Shown here: positions 9,368-16,861 of the stretch, one piece after another
How the letters are laid out: each line of letters opens with the position of its first letter
Numbering within the stretch: the first letter of the stretch is position 1
Source of the DNA: Thaumasiovibrio occultus
GTDB taxonomy: Bacteria; Pseudomonadota; Gammaproteobacteria; Enterobacterales; Vibrionaceae
Length of the DNA stretch: 64,000 nt
Direction of reading: 5' to 3'
NCBI GenBank assembly: GCA_019703815.1
Contig: AP023052.1
Coordinates: 558,001 to 622,000, forward strand
Notes under the pieces: model-generated
Told to the model about the DNA's origin: nothing
Databases searched by the model: none
The model's input: only the letters and a program-made list of their open reading frames with translations
Program-made: the position numbers and the translations under genes

Positions 9368-10264
9368 ATGGCTGCTATGTTCTCGTTGTTTTTGGTCATC
9401 CTGACGTTCGTCACTGGCGTGATTTGGGTACTTGAGAAAAAAGTCTTTAAGGCGCGCCGTGAGGCAAAACTGCAGGAGACCATTGCTGCAGCGGGAGGTA
9501 GCATCGACGATGACACCGCAGAGAAACTCGCCAAACAACCTTGGTGGATTGAAAATGCGGTGTCGATTTTCCCTGTCATTACCATCGTATTGGTACTGCG
9601 CTCGTTTATTTACGAGCCGTTCCAAATCCCTTCAGGTTCAATGAAACCGACCTTATTGGTGGGTGATTTTGTGCTGGTGGAAAAATTTGCTTATGGCCTG
9701 CGCGATCCTGTGTTCCGCCATAAGTTTATTGAAACCGGTGAGCCTGAAGCGGGTGACATTGTGGTGTTTAAATTTCCGGAAGACACACGGTTTGATTACA
9801 TCAAGCGTGTCATTGGCTTACCGGGTGACATCGTGGCTTACCGCGATAAACAATTCTGCGTACAACGTCCGGGTGAAAGCCATTGTACGCCATTGCCGTT
9901 GAGTAACATCAACCGTGATAGCGGCCACTTTGACAAAGCAGATCAACTTATTGAGTTCACTGAAACGATGCCAACGCTGGAGCATCAGATCTTGGTGAAC
10001 CCTAACCCACAAACGAACATCAAATTCCCGTCGGCTAATTTGGCGGTGAACACCTGGGTAGTGCCAGAAGGTCATTACTTTGTGGTAGGGGATAACCGTG
10101 ATCAAAGTGCTGACAGCCGCTTCTGGGGCTTTGTACCTGAAGCGAACTTGGTTGGTAAAGCGACGGCTATCTGGATCAGCTTCGAATTCGGGCGTGATGA
10201 GAGCAGTGCTATCAGTTGGATTCCTACCGCAGTGCGTTTCAACCGCATTGGCGGGTTAACTTAA
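9368..10264 (+). CDS. lepB: Signal peptidase I
   Basis: An inner-membrane serine protease of 298 residues that removes signal peptides from exported proteins. Two N-terminal membrane segments (about 3-22 and 62-80) are followed by the catalytic Ser91 in PSGSMKPTL and the catalytic Lys146 in [12 protein letters not shown]; the later [14 protein letters not shown] box is also conserved. AGGGA precedes the ATG. The gene sits between lepA and rnc, the standard order. Confidence 0.97.
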   Translation: MAAMFSLFLVILTFVTGVIWVLEKKVFKARREAKLQETIAAAGGSIDDDTAEKLAKQPWWIENAVSIFPVITIVLVLRSFIYEPFQIPSGSMKPTLLVGDFVLVEKFAYGLRDPVFRHKFIETGEPEAGDIVVFKFPEDTRFDYIKRVIGLPGDIVAYRDKQFCVQRPGESHCTPLPLSNINRDSGHFDKADQLIEFTETMPTLEHQILVNPNPQTNIKFPSANLAVNTWVVPEGHYFVVGDNRDQSADSRFWGFVPEANLVGKATAIWISFEFGRDESSAISWIPTAVRFNRIGGLT

Positions 10265-10274
10265 TCGAGAGACA

Positions 10275-10949
10275 ATGATATCTCCTTTTCCAAAACTTGA
10301 GCGTATGCTCGGTTACACGTTCAAGCAACGTGATCTACTTGAACTGGCGCTGACACACCGCAGCGCCAATGGCACCCACAACGAACGCCTAGAGTTTTTG
10401 GGCGACTCTATTTTGAGCTTGGTCATCGCTGACGATTTATATCACCGTTTTCCTAAAGTGGATGAAGGCGATATGAGTCGTATGCGTGCAACTTTGGTAC
10501 GCGGTAAAACGCTGGCAGAGTTGGGCCGTGAATTCGCGTTAGGTGATGTGCTGAAACTGGGTCCAGGCGAGCTAAAAAGCGGCGGTTTTCGTCGCGACTC
10601 CATCTTGGCGGATGCAGTAGAAGCGATTATTGGTGCGATCTATCTCGACAGTGATATCGAAACCGTACGTCCTATCGTACTGAGCTGGTATCAGTCACGT
10701 CTGGATACCATCAAGCCGGGTGCAAGCCAGAAAGATCCAAAAACCCGTTTGCAGGAATTGCTGCAAGGGAAACGCGCGCCGTTACCTGTGTACACAGTGA
10801 CACACGTGAAAGGCGAAGCACATAACCAAGAATTTACGGTTCAGTGCGAAGTCACAGGGTTGGAGCAGCCTGTGGTAGGTAAAGGCAGCAGTCGGCGCAA
10901 GGCGGAGCAGGCAGCAGCAGAATTGGCGCTAGGACGCCTAGAATCATGA
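10275..10949 (+). CDS. rnc: Ribonuclease III
   Basis: A double-strand-specific endoribonuclease of 224 residues that processes rRNA precursors and many mRNAs. The catalytic signature [13 protein letters not shown] is near residues 36-48, and a double-stranded RNA-binding domain fills the C-terminal third ([11 protein letters not shown] through [11 protein letters not shown]). It overlaps era by four bases (ATGA), so the two are translationally coupled. In E. coli RNase III cleaves its own leader; here the short lepB-rnc gap (10 bp) leaves little room for that control. Confidence 0.97.
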   Translation: MISPFPKLERMLGYTFKQRDLLELALTHRSANGTHNERLEFLGDSILSLVIADDLYHRFPKVDEGDMSRMRATLVRGKTLAELGREFALGDVLKLGPGELKSGGFRRDSILADAVEAIIGAIYLDSDIETVRPIVLSWYQSRLDTIKPGASQKDPKTRLQELLQGKRAPLPVYTVTHVKGEAHNQEFTVQCEVTGLEQPVVGKGSSRRKAEQAAAELALGRLES

Positions 10950-11851
10950 CAGATAAAACACACTGCGGCTTTATTGCGATCGTTGGTCGTCCCAATGTCG
11001 GTAAATCGACCCTGCTTAACCGTTTAGTTGGTCAAAAGCTTTCAATTACTTCACGTAAGCCACAAACTACGCGCCACCGCATTATGGGCGTGGATACCCG
11101 CGATGGTTACCAAGCGGTTTACGTCGATACTCCGGGCCTTCACATCGAAGAAAAACGGACCATCAACCGTTTGATGAACCGTGCTGCGAGCAGTTCATTG
11201 ACCGACGTTGAACTGGTACTGTTTTTGGTTGACGGGACGATTTGGACCGAAGACGATGAGATGGTGCTGAACAAGCTGAAAAAAGCCCAGTTGCCGACCG
11301 TATTGCTGGTCAACAAAGTCGACAACGTGAAAGAAAAATACGATCTCTTTCCGCACCTTGAGCAACTGTCGAAGAAGATGGACTTCGTCGCAGTGGTGCC
11401 AGTGTCAGCCAAACATGGCGGCGGTGTTGATGCGGTTGAAAAGATTGTGCGCGATCACTTGCCTGAAGGTGAATACTACTTCCCTGAAGAGTACGTGACG
11501 GATCGCTCACAGCGCTTTATGGCATCGGAAATCATTCGTGAAAAACTCATGCGTTTCACCGGTGATGAACTGCCTTACTCGGTAACGGTGGAAATCGAGC
11601 GCTTCGATTACAACCCAGATACCGACGGTTTCCATATTAACGGTTTGATCTTGGTGGAACGCCAAGGCCAGAAGAAGATGGTGATCGGTAAAGGCGGCGA
11701 CAAGATCAAGACCATTGGCCGTGAAGCGCGCCTTGATATGGAAGAGCTGTTCGAGCGTAAGGTTTACCTTGAGCTTTGGGTGAAAGTGAAGTCGGGCTGG
11801 GCAGATGACGAACGTGCCTTGCGTAGCCTTGGCTATATCGACGATCTCTAA
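10946..11851 (+). CDS. era: GTPase Era
   Basis: An essential GTPase of 301 residues that binds 16S rRNA and helps 30S subunit maturation. The GTP-binding motifs [16 protein letters not shown] and NKVDNV are in order, and the C-terminal KH RNA-binding domain carries the [13 protein letters not shown] motif. The start overlaps the rnc stop by four bases; recO follows after about 50 bp. Confidence 0.98.
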   Translation: MTDKTHCGFIAIVGRPNVGKSTLLNRLVGQKLSITSRKPQTTRHRIMGVDTRDGYQAVYVDTPGLHIEEKRTINRLMNRAASSSLTDVELVLFLVDGTIWTEDDEMVLNKLKKAQLPTVLLVNKVDNVKEKYDLFPHLEQLSKKMDFVAVVPVSAKHGGGVDAVEKIVRDHLPEGEYYFPEEYVTDRSQRFMASEIIREKLMRFTGDELPYSVTVEIERFDYNPDTDGFHINGLILVERQGQKKMVIGKGGDKIKTIGREARLDMEELFERKVYLELWVKVKSGWADDERALRSLGYIDDL

Positions 11852-11904
11852 TCATGTTATCAGCGCTGCGTTTTTACGCAGCGCTGTGCTTAAGGGAAGA
11901 TGAA

Positions 11905-12615
11905 ATGGAAGGCCTGCAGCGTTGTTTTGTGTTGCACTCCCGTCCTTACAGCGAGACTAGCCTGATCTTAGATCTGTTTACCGAGCACGAAGGCCGGTTA
12001 AGCATTATGGCGAAAGGCGCTCGCGGTAAGCGCTCCCCACTCAAAGGGGCACTTCAGCCCTTCACCCCCTTGCTCGCCAAATGGAGCGGCAAAGGCGGCA
12101 TGCGTACCTTGCGCCATGCTGAATCAATCACGTTAGGTATTCCCCTTCAGGGCGTCATGCTCTATTCCGCACTGTATCTCAATGAAATCGTGGTGCGCGT
12201 GCTGGAAGAAAACACCCCATACCCCCATGTGTTTATGGACTATCTCAACGCGCTGCGTGAACTGGCCCAGTCGAATAATCCTGAACCGGCGTTACGGCGT
12301 TTTGAGCTGGCACTGCTGGTTGAACTTGGCTATGGGGTCGATTTTCTTCACTGTGCTGGCAGTGGAGAAGAGGTCAGTGATACCATGACCTATCGCTTTC
12401 GCGAACAACAAGGTTTTACTGCGTCCTTGGTTAAAGGGCCGTTAACGTTCACTGGACGTCAACTGAAAGCCATGGCCGACAGGCGTTTTGAATCGGCGGA
12501 TCAACTACAGGCCGCCAAACAATTTACCCGGATGGCGCTCAAGCCTTACTTGGGGCCTAAGCCACTGAAAAGCCGGGAGCTGTTTATTCACCGGGCAAGG
12601 AGTACCGATAAATGA
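11905..12615 (+). CDS. recO: DNA repair protein RecO
   Basis: A recombination mediator of 236 residues that works with RecR to load RecA on gapped DNA. The N-terminal OB fold ([32 protein letters not shown]) is clearly RecO. The frame is open from 11854, but ATG at 11905 matches the family start ([11 protein letters not shown]) and has a TAAGGGA ribosome site, so it was chosen. The typical zinc-binding cysteines of some RecO proteins are not evident, as in other gammaproteobacteria. Its stop overlaps the pdxJ ATG. Confidence 0.95.
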   Translation: MEGLQRCFVLHSRPYSETSLILDLFTEHEGRLSIMAKGARGKRSPLKGALQPFTPLLAKWSGKGGMRTLRHAESITLGIPLQGVMLYSALYLNEIVVRVLEENTPYPHVFMDYLNALRELAQSNNPEPALRRFELALLVELGYGVDFLHCAGSGEEVSDTMTYRFREQQGFTASLVKGPLTFTGRQLKAMADRRFESADQLQAAKQFTRMALKPYLGPKPLKSRELFIHRARSTDK

Positions 12616-13343
12616 ACCCAATCCTATTAGGTGTGAATATCGATCACATCGCCACCCTTCGTAACGCGCGTGGTACCAAGTACCCGGATCCTGTGCATGC
12701 AGCAGAAGTTGCCGAGCGAGCGGGCGCGGACGGCATTACCGTTCACCTGCGTGAAGATCGCCGCCACATTACCGATCGCGATGTGCGAATTTTGCGTGAA
12801 ACTATTCAAACGCGCATGAATTTGGAAATGGCGGTTACCGAAGAGATGATCGCAATTGCCCTCGAGGTGAAACCGGAGTTCGTTTGTTTGGTGCCAGAAA
12901 AGCGTGAAGAGCTGACCACCGAAGGCGGTTTGGATGTGGCCGGTAACGTCGCCAAGATCAAAGATGCCACTGAGCGCCTGAGCGCGGCAGGCATTTTGGT
13001 CTCGCTGTTTATCGACGCCGATCGCGAGCAAATTGATGCGGCCGTTGCCGCCGGTGCGCCCTTCATTGAATTGCACACAGGCCACTACGCTGAAGCAGCG
13101 ACGGAGACCGAGCAGCAAAGTGAGCTGAAAAAGATCGCAGCAGCAGCGACTTATGCCCACGATCAAGGTTTGAAAGTGAACGCTGGCCACGGTTTGACTT
13201 ATCACAACGTCCAAGCGATTGCGGCGTTGCCTGAAGTTATTGAGCTTAACATTGGTCACTCGATCATTGGTCGCGCCGCCTTTGATGGCCTAGCGACGGC
13301 AGTGGCTGATATGAAAGCGGAAATGCGTGAGGCGCGTCGTTAA
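12612..13343 (+). CDS. pdxJ: Pyridoxine 5'-phosphate synthase
   Basis: A TIM-barrel enzyme of 243 residues that condenses 3-amino-2-oxopropyl phosphate with 1-deoxy-D-xylulose 5-phosphate to pyridoxine 5'-phosphate, the last ring-forming step of vitamin B6 synthesis. The [13 protein letters not shown] start, the HLREDRRHI loop and the C-terminal [10 protein letters not shown] and [10 protein letters not shown] motifs are all present. Four-base overlap with recO and one-base overlap with acpS place it in the lepA to acpS transcript. Confidence 0.97.
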   Translation: MNPILLGVNIDHIATLRNARGTKYPDPVHAAEVAERAGADGITVHLREDRRHITDRDVRILRETIQTRMNLEMAVTEEMIAIALEVKPEFVCLVPEKREELTTEGGLDVAGNVAKIKDATERLSAAGILVSLFIDADREQIDAAVAAGAPFIELHTGHYAEAATETEQQSELKKIAAAATYAHDQGLKVNAGHGLTYHNVQAIAALPEVIELNIGHSIIGRAAFDGLATAVADMKAEMREARR

Positions 13344-13723
13344 TGGCCATTTTGGGACTGGGTACTGACATCTGTCAGATAGACAGAGTTGAGCAAAGTG
13401 TTGGCCGTTTGGGTGATGCCTTTGCTAGCCGGATATTGACTGCGCAAGAAATGGCGGTCTATCAGTCCCGAATACAAGCACACCGCTACCTCGCTAAACG
13501 CTTTGCGGCCAAAGAAGCCGCCGCCAAAGCGCTTGGGACGGGGATCGCTGGCGGTGTGACGTTTCACGATTTTCAGATCAGTAACGATGAGCACGGCAAA
13601 CCCGTGCTAACCCTCCAAGGCGAAGCCAAGCGCCGTTTCGACGCCATGGGCGGGCGGCATGTCCATCTCTCTATTTCCGATGAAAAGCAGTATGCGGTGG
13701 CGACGGTGATCTTCGAATCTTAG
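13343..13723 (+). CDS. acpS: Holo-[acyl-carrier-protein] synthase
   Basis: An enzyme of 126 residues that transfers the 4'-phosphopantetheine arm from coenzyme A to acyl carrier protein. The metal- and CoA-binding motifs [11 protein letters not shown] and [16 protein letters not shown] are intact. The last 97 bp, encoding AKRRF to IFES, are repeated almost exactly 1,025 bp downstream at 14648-14744. It closes the lepA-acpS run; no clear terminator follows. Confidence 0.96.
   Translation: MAILGLGTDICQIDRVEQSVGRLGDAFASRILTAQEMAVYQSRIQAHRYLAKRFAAKEAAAKALGTGIAGGVTFHDFQISNDEHGKPVLTLQGEAKRRFDAMGGRHVHLSISDEKQYAVATVIFES
13623..13719 (+). repeat. Direct repeat copy 1, acpS 3' end
   Basis: This 97-bp stretch of the functional acpS gene recurs at 14648-14744 with only a handful of differences by eye. 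It is the parent copy of a tandem duplication. Confidence 0.9.
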
Positions 13724-13859
13724 CCCGATGGCCGGTGCGAGGTATTTCGCATCAAAGGGATGAATTACCTGTAATTCTTTCCGTTACTCCTACCGTTTAT
13801 CGATGTTTTTCGCTGGTTATGTATAGTTCTGTCATTGTGATATCAAGGACAGTAAAACG

Positions 13860-14645
13860 ATGACGAGCGAAAAGAACGACTTCAAGCGCAGTGCAATTAG
13901 GTTAACTGCATTTCTCATGTCTCTGATCTGCATCCCCGCTTTTAGCGCATCGGATGCAGAAGAGCACGCCATCTTCCAGATCGTGCAAGAAAAATTAACG
14001 CCCCACTTTTCGATTCCCGTCACTATCGATGCCCACCATTTTGCACGCAAAGGCAACTGGGCATTGATTTCAGGTCTCGTGGTCGGCGTTGATCAAGAGA
14101 TTGATTGGTACCGTGAGGCGAGTGAGTTTCAATGCAATCCCGATATCGATGTGGGGTTATCTGTGTTGATGCGAAAAGACGCTGACGAATGGCAATTTGA
14201 AATATTTAACGTGTGTGATGTCGGCGCCTTGGAGTGGAAGTTGGAAGACTATGTCGCGCAACTGCCTTGCGGATTTTTAGAGCAGATTTCCAACGACTTG
14301 CCGGCTCACTATCTGGATTACTGCCCAGAAGTCGACACCAGCAAAGCACAAGATGAATTAACCAAAGCGCAAGCAGTCGTAATGGAACAGCTGCTGGCTA
14401 AGCTCGACACAAATTTTTCCGAGCAGATCCGATTTGACGCGTCTCGTATCGAGGTTGACGAAAATTGGGCCGTGGTGGCCGGTCATGTACATGGCATCGA
14501 TGGTGATATTGATTGGGATACGGAAGCGCTGAATTGTAGCGAGACGTTTTCTGGGGTGTGGGCCGCGATGCAAAAGGGGGTTGACGGGTGGCAGTTTACC
14601 GCGCTGAATATCTGCCCTCAAAGGCAAGCGGTTTGTTCTCTGTGA
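13860..14645 (+). CDS. Exported protein of unknown function, two internal repeats
   Basis: A protein of 261 residues with an N-terminal signal peptide (basic KRSAIR, then LTAFLMSLICIPAFSA). The mature part has two homologous halves, about 37-120 and 168-252; each carries NWA, a G-x-V-x-G-x-D-x-x-IDW-x-x-EA segment, a cysteine, a D-x-WQF motif and an N-x-C pair, suggesting a repeated, possibly disulphide-bonded fold in the periplasm. The family is not recognised and no function is proposed. The next gene (14887) is a paralog holding only the first half. A TATAGT -10-like box lies 33 bp before the ATG. Its position between acpS and a copied piece of acpS shows it was part of a tandem duplication. 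Confidence 0.8.
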   Translation: MTSEKNDFKRSAIRLTAFLMSLICIPAFSASDAEEHAIFQIVQEKLTPHFSIPVTIDAHHFARKGNWALISGLVVGVDQEIDWYREASEFQCNPDIDVGLSVLMRKDADEWQFEIFNVCDVGALEWKLEDYVAQLPCGFLEQISNDLPAHYLDYCPEVDTSKAQDELTKAQAVVMEQLLAKLDTNFSEQIRFDASRIEVDENWAVVAGHVHGIDGDIDWDTEALNCSETFSGVWAAMQKGVDGWQFTALNICPQRQAVCSL

Positions 14646-14647
14646 TG

Positions 14648-14744
14648 GCAAACCAAGCGCCGTTTCGGCGCCATGGGCGGGCGGCATGTCCATCTCTCTA
14701 TTTCCGATGAAAAGCAGTATGCAGTGGCGACGGTGATCTTTGAG
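14648..14744 (+). pseudogene. acpS 3'-end fragment (direct repeat copy 2)
   Basis: This 97-bp stretch repeats the last third of acpS about 95% identically, with the AcpS reading frame (KRRF through VATVIFES) still open and running on to a stop near 14835. It has no start and lacks the catalytic N-terminal part, so it cannot be a working synthase. Three of the few differences are silent third-position changes. It begins three bases after the stop of the first unknown gene, marking the junction of the duplication. Confidence 0.88.
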
Positions 14745-14886
14745 TCGTCATCCTTTCTTCGTGTTGCGAAGCGATTCGCACTACCTGCTTTAACTTCATT
14801 GAAATTGTCCGTAGTGCTGCTGTTGATCTCGCTGTAAATAGCGGTTTCGGTATAGTGAGGCCATGGTTTCTATGGATAGCGATACG

Positions 14887-15429
14887 ATGACAACAATGAA
14901 CTTCACACGTCTATGCCAAGCGGGCAGCACTAGCGGTCTTGGCCGAGCGCGCCGCGCTGGGCTAACCGCTCTTCTCTTCACCTTACCTTTCAGTGCCTCT
15001 GCTTCGCAGGCATTGGACGCAGAGCAACAAGCTTTTCTACAGATCGCGTTAGACAAAGTCCAACCCTACTTTTCTACGCAAGTAGATGTGGAGGATCATC
15101 TCACAGTCGCTCATCAAGGCCAGTGGGTGCTGATTTCTGGCGCGTTGAGGGGAGTGGATAAACCGATCGATTGGCAAACCGAAGCGAGCGAGTTTGAGTG
15201 TGACCATAACTTAGACAAAAGTTTGTGGGTATTGATGCAACAAGACGCCGATGAATGGCAATTTGAAATGCTCCATGTTTGTGCCACCGAACCGCTCTCT
15301 TGGCACTTAGATGACTATGCTGCCCAGCTGCCTTGTGGCATTTTAGAGCAGATCCTGAAAAGACCGCATGGCCTGTATCCGGATTATTGTCCTGATAAGG
15401 CCGGTGGCCGAGATCGTGCGGGGAAATAG
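14887..15429 (+). CDS. Exported protein of unknown function, single-repeat paralog
   Basis: A protein of about 180 residues with a signal peptide (RARRAGLTALLFTLPFSASA). Its mature part is clearly homologous to the first half of the protein at 13860 (shared ISG-x-x-x-GVD-x-x-IDW, EASEF-x-C, DADEWQFE, QLPCG-x-LEQI and DYCP), at roughly half identical residues by eye. The second half is missing. The frame is open from 14863; ATG at 14887 was chosen because it lies 1,027 bp from the paralog start, matching the 1,025-1,029-bp offset of the flanking repeat and of the TATAGT boxes. Function unknown. Confidence 0.75.
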   Translation: MTTMNFTRLCQAGSTSGLGRARRAGLTALLFTLPFSASASQALDAEQQAFLQIALDKVQPYFSTQVDVEDHLTVAHQGQWVLISGALRGVDKPIDWQTEASEFECDHNLDKSLWVLMQQDADEWQFEMLHVCATEPLSWHLDDYAAQLPCGILEQILKRPHGLYPDYCPDKAGGRDRAGK

Positions 15430-15498
15430 CGCCTTTCCTTGACCATAAATCGCAGAATGTTAGGGTATGGGCCACTTTGATTGCCACGAGACACGACA

Positions 15499-16026
15499 AT
15501 GACGTTACGGATTTTGCCTTATCAATTGACGGATGCCAGCTTTAAGCCTTGGCGTGAGATCTATTTGGATGTGGCGGCTCAGTTGACCGCGCAGCTGAGC
15601 ACGGCGCAATTTGACGTACTGCATTTTGGCTCAACGTCGGCCCACATTGGCGGTAAGGGGATCATTGATCTGTCGCTGCTGTATCCGAGTGGAAAATTAG
15701 ATGCCGCGATCATTCATCTTGAGTGTTTGGGCTTTCAGCCGCAGCACAGTCAGCGTCCGTTTCCGCCTACTCGTCCACGTAAAGATGGCGCGGTAGAGTT
15801 TAACGGCGAGCGATTTTTGATCCATGTCCATGTGATTGAAAAAGACAGCGAAGAGCATCAACGCCAAGTGAGCTACAAAGAATACATGCTGGCGAACCCA
15901 CAAGCACGCCTAGACTATGAGCAGAAAAAACAGCAGATCATCGCCGACGGTGGCTTGGATCAGGACGATTATGGCGATCAGAAAGGCTCGTTCGTCAAAG
16001 GGGTGCTGACGCTAATTAAAGGTTAA
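15499..16026 (+). CDS. GrpB (UPF0157) family protein
   Basis: A protein of 175 residues of the GrpB family, which has a nucleotidyltransferase-like fold but no settled role. The HFGSTSAHIGGKGIIDLSLLY segment near residue 50 is the family's GST-x-x-x-x-x-x-K-x-x-ID core. The C-terminal part (YKEYMLANPQARLDYEQKKQQI) is also family-typical. ATG at 15499 was preferred to the upstream TTG at 15481. It is a lone gene followed after 74 bp by a methyltransferase. Confidence 0.85.
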   Translation: MTLRILPYQLTDASFKPWREIYLDVAAQLTAQLSTAQFDVLHFGSTSAHIGGKGIIDLSLLYPSGKLDAAIIHLECLGFQPQHSQRPFPPTRPRKDGAVEFNGERFLIHVHVIEKDSEEHQRQVSYKEYMLANPQARLDYEQKKQQIIADGGLDQDDYGDQKGSFVKGVLTLIKG

Positions 16027-16100
16027 TCGCCGCAAGAGAAAGCCAACACCGAGTAAGTGCGTTCACCGATGGAGCGAACCGACAATAAAGGGATGAGTAG

Positions 16101-16718
16101 ATGACACCAATCAAAGCGAACTACGACGCGATTGCCTCCCATTGGCTCAAGGCGCGTAATCAGTTGCCAGCGGCCGATAATAGCTTGTTCGAGCAATTTA
16201 CCGAGATGCTCAAGCCCAATAGCCAGTTGTTAGATATGGGCTGTGGCTCGGGCAAACCTATCGCGGTAAAAATGGTGGCACGAGGCCATTCCATCACTGG
16301 TGTGGATCGCTCAAAAGCATTACTTGCCGAAGCGCGCAAGCTGATGCCAGCGCAAACGTGGATCCTCGATGAGATGGACAGTTACGTGCCTTTAGAGCGA
16401 TTCGACGGCGCAATTATGTGGGATTCGCTGTTTCATCTGCCGCGTGACGTGCATGGCTTGATCTTGTCGCGTCTGTTTGCCGCATTAGCACCGGGAGCGC
16501 CGCTGATCTTGTCGAGCGGTGGCTCGGCGCAGAGCATTCCCGCCTTTACGGATTTGATGTTTGGTGAGCTGTTCTACTATGACGCCATGCCTATCCCTGA
16601 GCTGTTAGCGTATTGCCAAGGCCTCGGTTGGGAGGTGATCACCCATACCTTAGTCAACAAGCCTGACGGTGGGCGAGATAAAGGCCGCGTGGGGATCATT
16701 TTAAGAAAGCCACTGTAG
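16101..16718 (+). CDS. SAM-dependent class I methyltransferase
   Basis: A protein of 205 residues with the S-adenosylmethionine-binding motif I LLDMGCGSGKP near residue 46, motif II GVDRSKALLAEA and a motif IV-like GAIMWDSLFHLPRD. The fold is a class I (Rossmann) methyltransferase; the substrate cannot be told from sequence. It stands between the GrpB-family gene and the barA terminator and is probably transcribed on its own or with GrpB. Confidence 0.85.
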   Translation: MTPIKANYDAIASHWLKARNQLPAADNSLFEQFTEMLKPNSQLLDMGCGSGKPIAVKMVARGHSITGVDRSKALLAEARKLMPAQTWILDEMDSYVPLERFDGAIMWDSLFHLPRDVHGLILSRLFAALAPGAPLILSSGGSAQSIPAFTDLMFGELFYYDAMPIPELLAYCQGLGWEVITHTLVNKPDGGRDKGRVGIILRKPL

Positions 16719-16810
16719 TCGTTTTCACCACATTGGAGCAACATGCGCCAAATTGGAAGCAGTATTCGCCGCCTTGGATTACTCGCACTAGCGCGGCGAA
16801 ATCGCAATAA

Positions 16811-16845
16811 AACAAAAGGGGCGTAAAGCCCCTTGTCGGTTTTTC
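16811..16845. terminator. Terminator between methyltransferase gene and barA
   Basis: AAGGGGC and GCCCCTT form a stem around GTAAA. On the minus strand it is followed by a T-rich stretch (TTTTGTTTT), suiting barA; on the plus strand by GTCGGTTTTTC, suiting the methyltransferase gene. It is probably bidirectional. Confidence 0.7.
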
Positions 16846-16861
16846 TTGTTTGCTGTTTTGC

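Noticed and set aside
12627-13259. 210-codon minus-strand frame opposite pdxJ
   Set aside because: pdxJ is a well-supported enzyme gene over the same stretch; the opposite frame has no family likeness.
16743-16826. 27-codon frame (MRQIGSSIRR...) with GGAG upstream, after the methyltransferase gene
   Set aside because: It ends inside the terminator stem and holds an 8-bp inverted repeat; too short and unsupported to call a gene.
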